NCBI GenBank assembly: GCA_026260175.1
Contig: JAKCWW010006335.1
Span: forward strand, 508-32,895
From: Reticulitermes lucifugus
Taxonomy: Eukaryota; Arthropoda; Insecta; Blattodea; Rhinotermitidae
DNA: 32,388 nt
Direction: 5' to 3'
The position numbers were made by a program, and so were the translations under genes. Shown in pieces: positions 22,201 through 30,539 of the stretch; the stretch's first letter is position 1; each line of letters begins with the position of its first letter. The notes beneath the pieces were generated by a model. It did not search any database. It was not told where the DNA came from and saw only the letters and a list, made by a program, of their open reading frames with translations.

Positions 22201-25200
22201 TGATGAACTCAGCAGTGCAGAAACCCTCACAGAAGCCATTATACTGCAACGAGACGTTTCATCTGTTCTACAACAAGCACGATTTTCCTTCATAAAATGG
22301 GCTTCCAATAGCTCAGAATTTCTGGCTACCATTCCAGAAAATTTACAAGAAACACAACATGTACTTCCACTAGATAAAGGAGATACTGTCAATGTACTTG
22401 GTCTTGTGTGGAATGCACTCAGATTAATTCCAAGTGAAGAGCCACATTACTTCTACTACAGAAATGCATACTGCAACTAAACACAAAATACTTTCGACTG
22501 TGGCTTCAGTCTTTGATCCATTGGGACTGCTTAACCCTATTATCATTTCTTGCAAGATGTTTCTGCAAATTCTGTGGCAAGCTAAGCTACAGTGGGATGA
22601 ACCCATTCCTCCTCCATTACTGCATGAATGGAATCAACTGCATCAGCAGTTGCCTGATGTCTCACACATCACAATTAACCAATGCCATGGACATACAGCT
22701 CCATGGTTTCAACGACAGCACTGAACGAGCTTACGGTGCCTGTCTGTATCTACATTCTACTAATCCATCCAGAGAAATCACATGTGAATTACTCTGTGCA
22801 ACATCCAAGGTTGCACCTATTAAGAAGACCACATTACCAAGATTGGAACTTTGTGGTGCTCTTCTCCTTGCGAAGCTTTACAAGAAGGCTAGCTCAGCTC
22901 TCAACTTACAAATCAATCATGTGATACTGTGGACTGACTCATCCATAGTTCTTTCCTGGATCAATGGAAATGGAAAACATTCGTTGGCAGTAGTGTTGCC
23001 ACAAGTCAAGAACTCACAAGCAATGCAACATGGAGACATGTATCTTCAGCTTCCAATCCAGCTGATTTAATATCAGGAGGATTAGCTCCTACTTCTCTTT
23101 CCTCCTGTGAGCTATGGTGAAAGGGACAACATTGATTGACCCCAAACACTAGACACATGGCCTAAGTTGTCATTTAATTTTCCTACAGACCTTCCAAAAG
23201 TGAAACAGGTTCACCTCTTAACTGTCATTCTGTGTGAGGGCTAGGAGAGGAGCATACAGGGTTTTGGTGGGGAGACTTGAGGGAAAGAGACTACTTGGAA
23301 GACCTAGTTGTATAATGGCGGATAATATTAAAACGGATCTTAAAGAGACTGGTTGGGAGGGCATGGACTGGATTGTTCTGGCTCAGGATAGGGACAAAGT
23401 GGTGAGCTCTTGTGAATGCGGTAATGGAACTTCGTGTTTCATAAAATGCAGGGAATTTGATTGCTGAGGAACTACTGGGCTTTTCATGAAGGACTCTGTT
23501 CCATGTAGATAGTTAAATCAATCCAGACACCATTATCTGGGGAATTAACTGAAAAAGAGAAAATGTAGGGCAAACCACTTTCTTGGTAAGAATTGAAGGG
23601 CAACATTCAACAACATCAAACTTTTAATATTTCAAGGCAACAACTTTGTTGTATTTTGATACTTTCAGAAGGCATAAGGCCTGCTCAGAAGCTGGAGGTC
23701 AGTTCTTCAATACTGTTCAATATATGTGTAATAAGTGGACTGTATTGTATTATATTAACATAAGTAAAACTAATGTTACCGTGCACTGTTCCTCACGCAA
23801 CTTCTGCATCACACCACTCACTCCTTTGTCTTTTTCGCACTCTAAGAAGACTGACGCAACAACATGCAAGCGTCTCAATCTCCCATCACGCCACCTTTGT
23901 CGCTTACGTCGTCATGCCTCAAACCATAAACAAAATCCCCAACAATGTGTGTTGCCTGTATTTCACCACGTGCAATAATCCCTTTCCATTCTGCCATCTA
24001 AGTCGCCTCTAAACATACACAAATCCCCAACAATTACTTACAAAAAATGTGAATATCAGAGCTGGCTACAACAAGGTCTGCAGACTGCTTTTCTCACAAC
24101 CCCAACATAATCTTCTACGAAATAAGTGGAGCTGCAGGTGAAAAGCACACTCAAAATTCCGGGGAATGCAGGCTTCATATGTGATAAAGCTCCTGTGACA
24201 GCTGTCATAGTGTGGGAAAACATTAAATATGCAATGTAATAATTCAATAATTCAGAAATATTCAAAACAAATGACTCACTGTGAAAACTGTTTCAAGCAA
24301 AGTTTACAATAACAAGTTAAATTATCATTTTTGATACCATGATGGAATTCTGTTGTGGAGCCTTTATTTTCCGAGGTTTTGCAAGACACAATTTGGGAAA
24401 TGCTTCTATATAGTATGAGCTACTGAATATAGTTATTTAGTGAGTTAGTAAACAGAAATCCCAGCACTTACAGATTCAAGTTTGACAGTGACCTGACTTG
24501 ACTGTCATTTCACTTGGCTCGCACCACAATCCCTTTAATGCACATTTGTTTTGAAATTGTTGAAACAACTTTTCACCTGTACTGACCTGTAGTGACCCCT
24601 GACCTCTTCTAACAACACACTTGCTTTTACAGATAAATGAAATATGAACATTCTCAAGAGCGAGAATATGAGGGAAACTTGAATTTAAGGCAGGATACTG
24701 CTCCAAACCCCCTGAAATGCCTGGGACAACACGCAGAAAAGTAAATCTTGGATAAGCCACTGGGTACACCATTGCTTGCTGCAGTAGACAGAAGATTACT
24801 TACACACTATAGCCATTCACCATCATTGTGTACTGGAGCACTACCAAATCAAGCCAACCGCAACGCCTCTTTCTCTTGGTTGTTACACCAATCTCACTGC
24901 CTCGAGTCTGCAGGAGATCTCCAGTAGCCTTAAAAAACATTACACACAGCGGGAATACTTCTACTCATGCACACAATATAACATTATACAACAATAAACC
25001 GTCAAACACAACTGTATATACAGGGTATACACAAAAGAATGGTGCAGTTTACTATGTATTTAGTATGGAAACCGCACCATTCTTTTGTGTATACCCTGTA
25101 TATTACTACTGACGATAAGTGGGTCCCTGTCACCACAGCATGGGGCGTCCTCAGGTTATGGATGGAGGAACAGCTTCCAGGTATGGAAGGTAGCTGTGAA

Positions 25201-27109
25201 TACATTGAATAAGCAGTCACAGAGAGCCGACAAGGGGTGGTCTTCTAGCTTGGATGTTGGGTGAGGTGCTAACAACTCCTCACCATAAAAAATGACCATG
25301 TTATGAAACATTTCACAAGGCCTCAGATGTGGACTGTTCCTTTGGTACGACAAAAGCAACGGAAAAGGGACATGAGATTCGGCCCTTGGAATGTGAGGAA
25401 TATGTATTGGTCAGGGTCACTTATGACAGTGGCCAGGGAATTGGCGAGGTACAAATTAGATTTAGTGGGTGCACAGGAGGTTAGGTGGGACAAAGGAGGC
25501 ACAGTAAGAGCAGGGGATTATACTTCTATGGAAAAGGAAATGAAAATCATCAATTGGGAACAGTATTTTTTGTACAGTAGAGAATAGTATCAGCAATTAA
25601 GCGAGTACAGTTTGTTAGTGATAGGATGTCATATATGGTGCTGAGAGTTTGGTGGTGTGTTATCATTGTTCAGAATGTGTATGTACTAACTGAGGAGAAA
25701 ACTGATGACTCAAAGGACAATTTTTATGAGGAATTAGAGCAGGTTTTCAATCATTTTCCTAAGTACCATATGAAAATTCGGTTAGGAGATTTTAATGCAA
25801 AATTAGGGAAAGAGGATATTTTCAAACCGACAATTGGGAATGAGAGTTTACATGAGGATAGTAATGATAATGGTTTTAGAGTAGTAAACTTTGCCACATC
25901 AAAAAATCTGGGTTTTAAGGGCACAATGTTCCCGCACCAAAACATTCATAAATACACCTGGACCTCTCCTGATGGGAAGACTCATAATCAGATTAATCAC
26001 ATATTGATAGACAGGAGATGGCATTCAAATTTGCTCAATGTATGATCTTTCACAGGAGCTGACTGTGATACTGATCACTAACTGGTGATTGCAAAGGTTA
26101 GTACTGTACGTACAACGCAACATTGAGGCTAGTTCACGTAACCATTGTTGCCGTGGAAAAGCAATAAGTATTACATATTCTGAGTGTGTGTCTGTAGTCT
26201 TGGTTATCCAGCATGCAAAGTGCATGCACCGTATTCCATTGCCATGTGTAGCGTGTCTGGCTATACCATATTTTTCCACATTATCTCATAAATGGCACAA
26301 TATTTGGAAAAATGTTATTGAACATACAACACATGTTTTGCTTTTCTCTACAACTTTTATCTAAAACATTTCTCACTCTAAGAAGATTTCAGCGAGATTC
26401 TATAAAAAGTTTTCATAGGTCTTCACGTAAAGTACTCGTTATGCTTGTCAGATTTTAATTAAACTTGAATTTTCTTAACAGCTTTTCAAAAAAGATTAAA
26501 ATATCAAATTTCATGAAAATCCATCCAGTGGGAGCCAAGCTGTCCCATGCAGACAGACGGACTGATTGATGGCTGGTTATTGGTTTATTACTGTTCTATA
26601 ACCCAATGGGATGAATGGATCGATCACCTCAAAATTATATTGCACATCATCAATAAAGCATACTCACATCCAACAATTCAGTGGGGAAAGGTCCATCACC
26701 CACTCTGGTGGTGTATGCCTTCACCACACCAATTACTTCACCAATGCTGCATGGCGGCAGCCCCAAGCCTGTGCACACACCCCCTATGCTGCAGTTGGAT
26801 GAGGTCACATAGGGATATGTTCCTGAAATTCACAGTGAGTCAGGTACTGATAAAACAAACGCAGGCTTGTCACACACAGACACAGCATGCTGGCAATAAA
26901 TACCAAAGTCTATGTCGAGCATGGCTGCATTCGCTCCCTCTACTAGCACCTTCTGGCCCTTCCGAAGAGCAGAGTGCAGGTAGGATACTGACTCCACAAC
27001 ATACGGTCGAATCCGCTCAGCATATACTTCATATCGGACAAGTTCTGCTTCCACGTCCACCTGCAGTTCCGGGAACATGCGTTGATACACTGCTGCCAAC
27101 CCCTGGAAT
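13228..27109 (-). CDS. AdSS: Adenylosuccinate synthetase, C-terminal six exons (5' part not in window)
   Basis: Transcribed right to left. Exons: 27109-26904, 26822-26668, 24928-24804, 13738-13612, 13537-13417, 13280-13228 (TAG at 13230-13228). They give about 261 residues, the C-terminal 60% of a roughly 450-residue enzyme that joins IMP and aspartate using GTP, the first committed step to AMP. Seen: [83 protein letters not shown] with the guanine-binding [24 protein letters not shown]; and the C-terminal [12 protein letters not shown]. All introns are GT-AG with compatible phases. Oddities: the normally invariant Gly of the VTTGR aspartate loop reads Lys (codon 24877-24875), and one intron is 11 kb and packed with transposons. 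The N-terminal GDEGKGK part was not found and probably lies past the right edge. The gene is probably live, with a pseudogene less likely because all frames are intact. Confidence 0.93.
13417..13537 (-). other. AdSS: AdSS exon E
   Basis: 121 bp after a 74 bp intron. It encodes [20 protein letters not shown] to [11 protein letters not shown] plus the first base of a Val codon. Donor GTATGT at 13416. Confidence 0.95.
13612..13738 (-). other. AdSS: AdSS exon D
   Basis: 127 bp after the 11 kb intron. Acceptor TTATGTGCAG ends at 13739. It encodes [20 protein letters not shown] through [17 protein letters not shown] is the guanine-recognition motif. Donor GTATGT at 13611. Confidence 0.95.
13739..14047. 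other. 3'-most part of the large AdSS intron
   Basis: AT-rich DNA between exon D and the first RTE-like fragment. Nothing recognised. Confidence 0.5.
14048..15013 (+). mobile_element. RTE-like non-LTR fragment (5' region and endonuclease start), split by a SINE
   Basis: Aligns by eye along its length with 25117-25870: shared 5' leader (TCCTCAGGTT followed by TGGATGGAGGA), then EN pieces such as [22 protein letters not shown] and [14 protein letters not shown] (the GDFN endonuclease motif). Stops and frameshifts break it. A 5'-truncated SINE at 14601-14833 splits it. It stops abruptly near 15013, before the rest of the endonuclease. Confidence 0.75.
14601..14833 (-). mobile_element. 5'-truncated SINE with target-site duplication
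   Basis: Interrupts the RTE-like endonuclease. It is flanked by ATGTGCCCCA (14591-14600) and ACATGCCCCA (14834-14843), a 10 bp duplication with two differences. On the minus strand it holds a CTTTCCCGGG block and ends AGTGCCTTAATGGCATGTCA followed by ACCTT-like sequence, which I recall from cockroach SINE tails. The tRNA-derived head is missing. Confidence 0.7.
15014..15209. other. Short unassigned stretch in the AdSS intron
   Basis: Lies between the RTE-like fragment and the LINE 3' end. Nothing recognised. Confidence 0.4.
17307..17350. repeat. 20 bp tandem duplication inside the LINE
   Basis: ATTCTTTGTGTGATCCAGTC occurs twice in a row, followed by ATTC. On the LINE strand it duplicates the DWITQ coding segment and shifts the frame. 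Confidence 0.9.
17519..17804 (-). mobile_element. tRNA-derived SINE inserted in the LINE
   Basis: On the minus strand it starts GGCTGTGCCATGGCTCAGG and carries an A-box-like TGGCTCAGGTGG and a B-box-like GGTTCAATCCC, the pol III promoter parts of a tRNA. Target duplications ATCACTGTTT (17509-17518) and ATCACTATTT (17805-17814) flank it. The body and A-rich tail resemble a SINE I recall as very common in cockroach gene models. Insertion breaks the LINE reading frame, so it is younger than the LINE. Confidence 0.85.
18601..18933. other. Unassigned stretch before the BEL/Pao gag fragment
   Basis: Non-coding. It could hold LTR or leader sequence of the BEL/Pao copy, but I could not identify LTR ends or a primer binding site. 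Confidence 0.35.
18934..19350 (+). mobile_element. BEL/Pao retrotransposon, 5' part of gag
   Basis: From an ATG at 18941 the plus strand reads, with one frameshift near 19080, as the N-terminal half of a Pao-type gag: a helical segment with [16 protein letters not shown], then [20 protein letters not shown], a Ser-rich linker with [16 protein letters not shown], and SYIQLP. It then breaks off after a [11 protein letters not shown] piece. The rest of gag and the protease are absent here. The pol fragment at 21165-23222 is on the same strand and may be the same copy. Confidence 0.72.
19360..19809 (+). mobile_element. Possible Penelope-like element remnant (non-coding)
   Basis: No coding part is visible. 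The case rests on the hammerhead-like motif at 19702-19746, a structure typical of the terminal repeats of Penelope-like retroelements, and on a TATATA-containing segment at about 19417 with a nearby GTTCGGACACC block that could be a promoter. No reverse transcriptase or GIY-YIG domain was found. Limits are approximate. Confidence 0.4.
19702..19746 (+). ncRNA. Hammerhead-ribozyme-like motif (Penelope type)
   Basis: The order of parts matches a minimal type I hammerhead. Stem I is AGTCC (19702-19706) with GGACT (19742-19746). The core CTGAAGA is at 19707-19713 and fits CUGANGA. Stem II is GAAC (19715-19718) with GTTC (19728-19731), extendable by two wobble pairs and an A-T pair. GAAA is at 19732-19735. 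A tiny palindromic stem III, ACATGT (19735-19740), gives cleavage triplet GTT (19739-19741). One extra T (19714) sits between the core and stem II and may weaken activity. The very short stem III is typical of Penelope-type hammerheads, which are thought to work better as dimers. Activity is not shown. Confidence 0.6.
19810..20543 (-). mobile_element. LINE fragment: ORF1 C-terminus and start of ORF2
   Basis: On the minus strand, 20540-20230 reads as an ORF1 end with [15 protein letters not shown] and [20 protein letters not shown], which looks like the C-terminal part of an SGNH-hydrolase-type (esterase) domain found in ORF1 of CR1-like LINEs. Further on, 19945-19810 reads [20 protein letters not shown] and [18 protein letters not shown], like the start of ORF2. 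It then stops. It belongs to a LINE related to, but probably separate from, the copy at 15210-18600. Confidence 0.6.
20557..20876 (+). mobile_element. tRNA-derived SINE with target-site duplication, partly unsequenced
   Basis: Starts in a G-rich head with A-box-like TGGCGCAGTTGG. The sequence up to GGTCGCGGGT is followed by Ns where the B box should be. The 3' body ends GGGATTGCTTTACCTTACC. ACAATCGGTTTGA (20544-20556) and ACAATCAGTTTGA (20877-20889) form a 13 bp duplication with one mismatch. Confidence 0.8.
20617..20763. other. Assembly gap (147 N)
   Basis: A run of N inside the SINE. Its true length is unknown. Reading frames drawn across it are artefacts. Confidence 0.99.
20940..21045. 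repeat. AT-rich low-complexity stretch
   Basis: Short TATATTGTA and GAAATGTATATA units are repeated imperfectly between the SINE and the BEL/Pao pol fragment. Confidence 0.6.
21165..23222 (+). mobile_element. BEL/Pao retrotransposon, pol fragment (end of protease, reverse transcriptase, RNase H), inactive
   Basis: Plus-strand pieces in Pao order. Protease-to-RT linker: [20 protein letters not shown] and GWTVSGK from about 21180. [50 protein letters not shown], and NDFYVDE in place of the usual YVDD (about 22190). Then the connection region, [11 protein letters not shown] near 22510. RNase [35 protein letters not shown] and [13 protein letters not shown] (22700-22980). The end reads [18 protein letters not shown] and [11 protein letters not shown]. 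Stops or frameshifts near 21660, 21968, 22480, 22680 and 23000 kill it. Integrase and LTRs were not found. Confidence 0.88.
23223..23520 (+). mobile_element. RTE-like non-LTR retrotransposon, 3' end fragment
   Basis: Reads [38 protein letters not shown] and VLAQDRDK, then a broken end. This is the C-terminal tail that follows the reverse transcriptase in RTE-like ORFs. It abuts the BEL/Pao remnant directly. Confidence 0.7.
23521..24803. other. Unassigned part of the large AdSS intron
   Basis: No gene recognised. The segment at about 24060-24210 has a conserved look on the minus strand but I could not assign it. It ends at the exon C donor. Confidence 0.45.
24804..24928 (-). other. AdSS: AdSS exon C (aspartate-loop exon)
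   Basis: 125 bp and too fragmentary to stand out as a long reading frame. Acceptor TTTTTTAAG ends at 24929. It encodes [17 protein letters not shown], then [20 protein letters not shown] and NGYS, plus two bases of a Val codon finished in exon D. Donor GTAAGT at 24803. Start phase 0 and end phase 2 agree with both neighbours. The family motif is [13 protein letters not shown]; here Gly is Lys. Confidence 0.92.
25021..25098. mobile_element. 78 bp TA-flanked hairpin (miniature inverted-repeat element)
   Basis: Begins CAGGGTATACACAAAAGAAT and ends with the inverse. The arms are about 30 bp, with one A/G difference, around an 18-base centre. TATA lies directly outside both ends (25017-25020 and 25099-25102), fitting TA target duplication by a Tc1/mariner-type transposase. 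It lies in the AdSS intron between exons B and C. Confidence 0.8.
25117..26098 (+). mobile_element. RTE-like non-LTR fragment: 5' leader and endonuclease
   Basis: After a leader shared with 14048-14270, the plus strand reads an AP-type endonuclease in two frames: [40 protein letters not shown], then [50 protein letters not shown] and a degraded DCDTDHxLV, where the His is the catalytic end of the fold. These resemble proteins often mislabelled craniofacial development protein 2-like. It breaks off right after the endonuclease, with no reverse transcriptase. Confidence 0.82.
26160..26590 (+). repeat. Dispersed insect repeat fragment of unknown parent
   Basis: Broken plus-strand peptides: [42 protein letters not shown], and near 26510 [14 protein letters not shown]. 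From memory these resemble a peptide string seen in many cockroach and other insect models ([10 protein letters not shown] region). Not a host gene. Confidence 0.5.
26668..26822 (-). other. AdSS: AdSS exon B
   Basis: 155 bp after an 81 bp intron. It completes the split Gly, then reads [20 protein letters not shown] to [11 protein letters not shown]. Donor GTGAGT at 26667, phase 0. It carries the conserved PYVTSSN and KAYTTRVG blocks. Confidence 0.95.
26904..27109 (-). other. AdSS: AdSS exon A (first in window)
   Basis: 206 bp. The acceptor AG lies at 27111-27110. It opens with the last base of a split codon, then [20 protein letters not shown] through [15 protein letters not shown], and ends with the first base of a Gly codon. 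The donor GTATTT at 26903 is weaker than the others, but the phase fits exon B. Confidence 0.93.
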
Positions 27110-27699
27110 CTAACAGAACAGAACTCTGCCTCAAGTTACTCTCTCTCACACCTTTCTATATAACTAATAAAAGCACCAACACTAGCTTTGCATGCATGCT
27201 TACATCCCTGCCTAGCACCCACTAACTTTTAAATGACAGGCTTTAAATTGCAATCACTGGGCCAGCATTATGGGGTTTTCTCAATGGGGTATTTAAATTT
27301 TAACACTTGCTTTATGAAAAATGTGAATATTACCTAAACTAAGAAAGATACAATTATGAAATCAATGGCATTTTGCAGGTTTACAACAGACCGAGCAGTG
27401 TCTTAAAAGTGCAGTAAAAATCCTTATTGCCTAAATATGTATAATAAGGTTCCAGAAGTTTGTAAATGTCCAGTTGATTTTAATTACATTTTGGTTTGAG
27501 GCTTGTGTACGGAGGTTGCACTTGAAGGTGTTTTAAAGCTTTACCTTAGTGTGATATTCCAGAATGCCAGTTCTGTTCACTCAAAGGCCCACATCACATT
27601 TATGGCACTTTAAGGTTACTTTCTGATTGCAGCTTTAGCTGAATGCAAGCAGTATCCCAGTTGTTTAGATTATACCACCCTCCTTCTGATCCTGCCCAG
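27110..27699. other. AdSS intron upstream of exon A
   Basis: No exon or repeat recognised. The intron continues to the right edge of the window as far as I can tell. Confidence 0.5.
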
Positions 27700-28540
27700 A
27701 AAGATGGCAGCGTAGTGCAAGTGAACAATCATCGCCACTTCCATTTCCTTAAAACGTTGGCTCAAAAATATCTGTGCGGCATCTTCTTCTCACCACATAA
27801 AGAAAGACGAAAATAACTGTTCAGAATTGCCAGACCTAACAAAGTGAAAAGCAATTTCTTCTTCCATTTGCCTGTGTGATGGCTGATGGAGTAAAGTTGG
27901 CCATCCTGTCACCCTTACCCACATAACCCATGTGATAGTTACAATCTGCCACAATGAGTGGTTTTATAGCATTCCCTTTTCATCACAGAAATTACACTCT
28001 GCTAGTGCACTGTAAATGTCTGCCAACATATGACCATCTCTCTTGTTTCTTCACAGTACTGTGGTGAAGACACCCCTGTTCCTTAGTTATGTCACCACAT
28101 TTCAGTTTCAACTTCTTTGGTACTAGATCCAGTGCCATGCCCTTCCTGTTTGGTCTGACAACCCCACAACAGTAAATTCTTTCTCTGACAGTCATTTAAT
28201 ATGGAAGGGGAGAAGAAGAGACTGTCCACGTACAGTTTGTGACCACATCCTTCTACTTTCCTAGCCAGTTCTATGACTGTGGCATGTGGTGCTGCAGAGT
28301 GTTCTGCCATGAGCTGTTGATCCTCCACCCAGCAGACTTCCATGTTATAAATATGTCCAGTGGAGTTGCACAGTCTGTATAACTCTATGCCATAACGTTT
28401 GTGTTTGTTGGGAATACACCGTTTGACAATTATGCTTGCTTTGAAGGGAACAACAACCTTGTCTACTGCCAGATTCTGGAAAGGTGGTAAAAGCATGAAA
28501 ACGTCCTGTTCAGAATTACAAATAGGTTTCACATTTTCTG
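27700..28540 (-). mobile_element. piggyBac-type transposase remnant
   Basis: An open stretch at 28532-28092 reads NLAVDKVVVPFKASIIVKRC, IPNKHKRYGIELYRLCNSTG, ELARKVEGCGHKLYVDSLFF and CGCQTK-like sequence. This is the DDE core of piggyBac transposases, including the Asp in LAVDKV and the Asp in YVDSLFFS. Below it a frame-broken continuation reads HTGKWKKKLLFTLLGLAILN near 27860-27800, the usual C-terminal block. Stops and frameshifts make it inactive. The N-terminal part was not clearly seen and no TTAA-flanked ends were found. Confidence 0.8.
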
Positions 28541-29889
28541 CAGTCTGTCAACATTTTTGTCATCCTGTCAGTTTCATTTCTGCTGTCTGTGAAGTGTAAG
28601 AACCAAAAGATGTGTACATATATCTCTCATTGCATCATGTTGCTACAGAAAGGCGTGTAAAATTGGCCCACTGTTGTCCAGTAGTTTGTCAGTTGGTCTT
28701 GGAAGCAATGTACAGTTTGTATTGTTACTGCCACCTTCAGTCATGTCAGGTACATGAGAAGGCCCCTCGTCATGAGTGTCCATGTAATAGTACAGCACAG
28801 CAGTTCATTTCCACCACCAGCAGTGTGATAAATTCTGCAAAATGCAACAGGAAAGTACTAAGTGGAGTGGAGCTGTCATTAATGTGCAGCACTTCGCTGC
28901 CTTCCTTTGCTGTAGGGCCTCACGTATAGTGCACATCGCACTGTTTCAAGGACACGAGGGCAGTGTCTGCCGCATGGTTGCTGGCTGCTGTGTCTGTTGA
29001 TCTGCCCACACTGGGTGGAGTGGGGCTGTGTGGCATGTAAACACTGACACATGCTGTGTAATTACTTGCAAGGGTAAAGAACCCTGTTGTAACAATGCTC
29101 AGTTTCAAATTCATCACAACCATCATCAACCCATTCCCAAAGTTGCACAACAATCCACCTATTTTTACACGGCTTAGTTTAGGATCCTTTTCAATTTTTT
29201 TTTTCTGCTTTACGTTTTAGTTTACAGAATTATTCATTTCAAACATCTGCTTGTGTAAGTAAGATACACTGTGCTACAAAATTTGTAGCTCACTGTACAA
29301 AAGTACATGCTGCAACATAGAGTCAGCAAGCTGTTTATCTTTCATGAAATTGTGGCTTGTCTAGGTGCTCATAGGTACGAGTTAATATTCCTTTTGAAAG
29401 TGGTGGGAAGGAACCAAAAAAACCTTCACTGAACTGGTTTGTGCAATGCAGGACCAAAGACAAATTCACTTCATTCTGCTGCAAGGATATGTGCATGACG
29501 TTGTACACTGTAGTGTCATGTATATACCTATCTTCTGCTCAATAATTCTGTTCTGTCAGAGCAATAAAATATGTTCAGCAATGCCCTGCTTAGTTACACT
29601 ACTCGAGATTCATACGCAGTCACATCCAAGTGCACTTGAATAGCTACAAAATGAGATATAACACAATTGATACTAGAATCAGCCTAATGCACATTCATCT
29701 GGCAGACTATGAAACATTACAAAACATTATGATGAGGCAGAATCTTTCATATACTTGGATTTATAAATTTCAATGACAATAAAAATTAACCTGTACAGAC
29801 ACGTGAAAAATACAACCAACTATGGAAAAGACAAACTCACTGATTCATAAACTAAGTATTACAGCCCAACTGTACATTAGGACTTGAAA
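28541..29889. other. Unassigned stretch between the two piggyBac remnants
   Basis: It may hold the decayed N-terminal part of the minus-strand piggyBac (an acidic, Asn-rich reading near 28650-28780), but this is not certain. Nothing else recognised. Confidence 0.35.
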
Positions 29890-30260
29890 TTATTGTGCTT
29901 TTCAAAGGTAGTCACTTTCAAACAATATATACTGAAGAAACACAAATGGTTTGGCATAAAAATTACAAGCTGTGTGACTTTAAGAGATGCAGGCCTACGT
30001 ACAATATGACTGTGTATTCAGGTAAAGACAGGAAATGTGCAACTCCCTTGATGACAGCTACTGATGCAACTGTAACTGGGCTGACTGCAAAGACTGAAAA
30101 TGTGGGATACAAACTGTATGTGGAAAAATCATTTCAAGCACTATTTGATGATGCATGTACTGAACCAATAAACTGCTGTGGGACTGTTAGACAAAACAGA
30201 AAGGTAATGCCCAAAAGTATTGGACAGAAAATGTAACTGAAGCAAATAAGAACAGCTACT
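29890..30260 (+). mobile_element. piggyBac-type transposase fragment, opposite strand
   Basis: Reads VLFKG-like sequence, HKNYKLCDFKRCRPTYNMTV, YSGKDRKCATPLMTATDATV, KTENVGYKLYVEKSFQALFD and INCCGTVRQNRKVMPKSIGQ. The expected YMDNFFSS catalytic-Asp block reads YVEKSFQA, so a key Asp is lost. Only the middle of the gene remains. Confidence 0.78.
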
Positions 30261-30539
30261 TGGAGATGTCTGTAAATTATCCATGACTACTGCAAAAATC
30301 TTAAGGGTACTAATAATAAAAATGATGCCTCACATGTGGACTTTTAATTAGGATTATATTTAACACAATCTTCTATACCTATACATGCTTTTTGGATAAA
30401 TATGGTGAATAAGAGCCCGGTCTTAATAAATGCAGAAAATTTAAAAAAACATCATGGTGCAACAGGACACTGTTTTCCCCTGAGAATAACAGGAATATTA
30501 ATTGAATGGGACGGTGTTTTCCCATGTGGCCATTACAGG

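Noticed and set aside
24056..24265. Minus-strand peptide near 24060-24210 as an AdSS exon
   Set aside because: It has no adenylosuccinate synthetase motif, and the missing exon was found at 24804-24928 with exact phase agreement.
26547..27113. 188-codon plus-strand reading frame
   Set aside because: It is antisense to AdSS exons A and B, which are clearly conserved on the minus strand.
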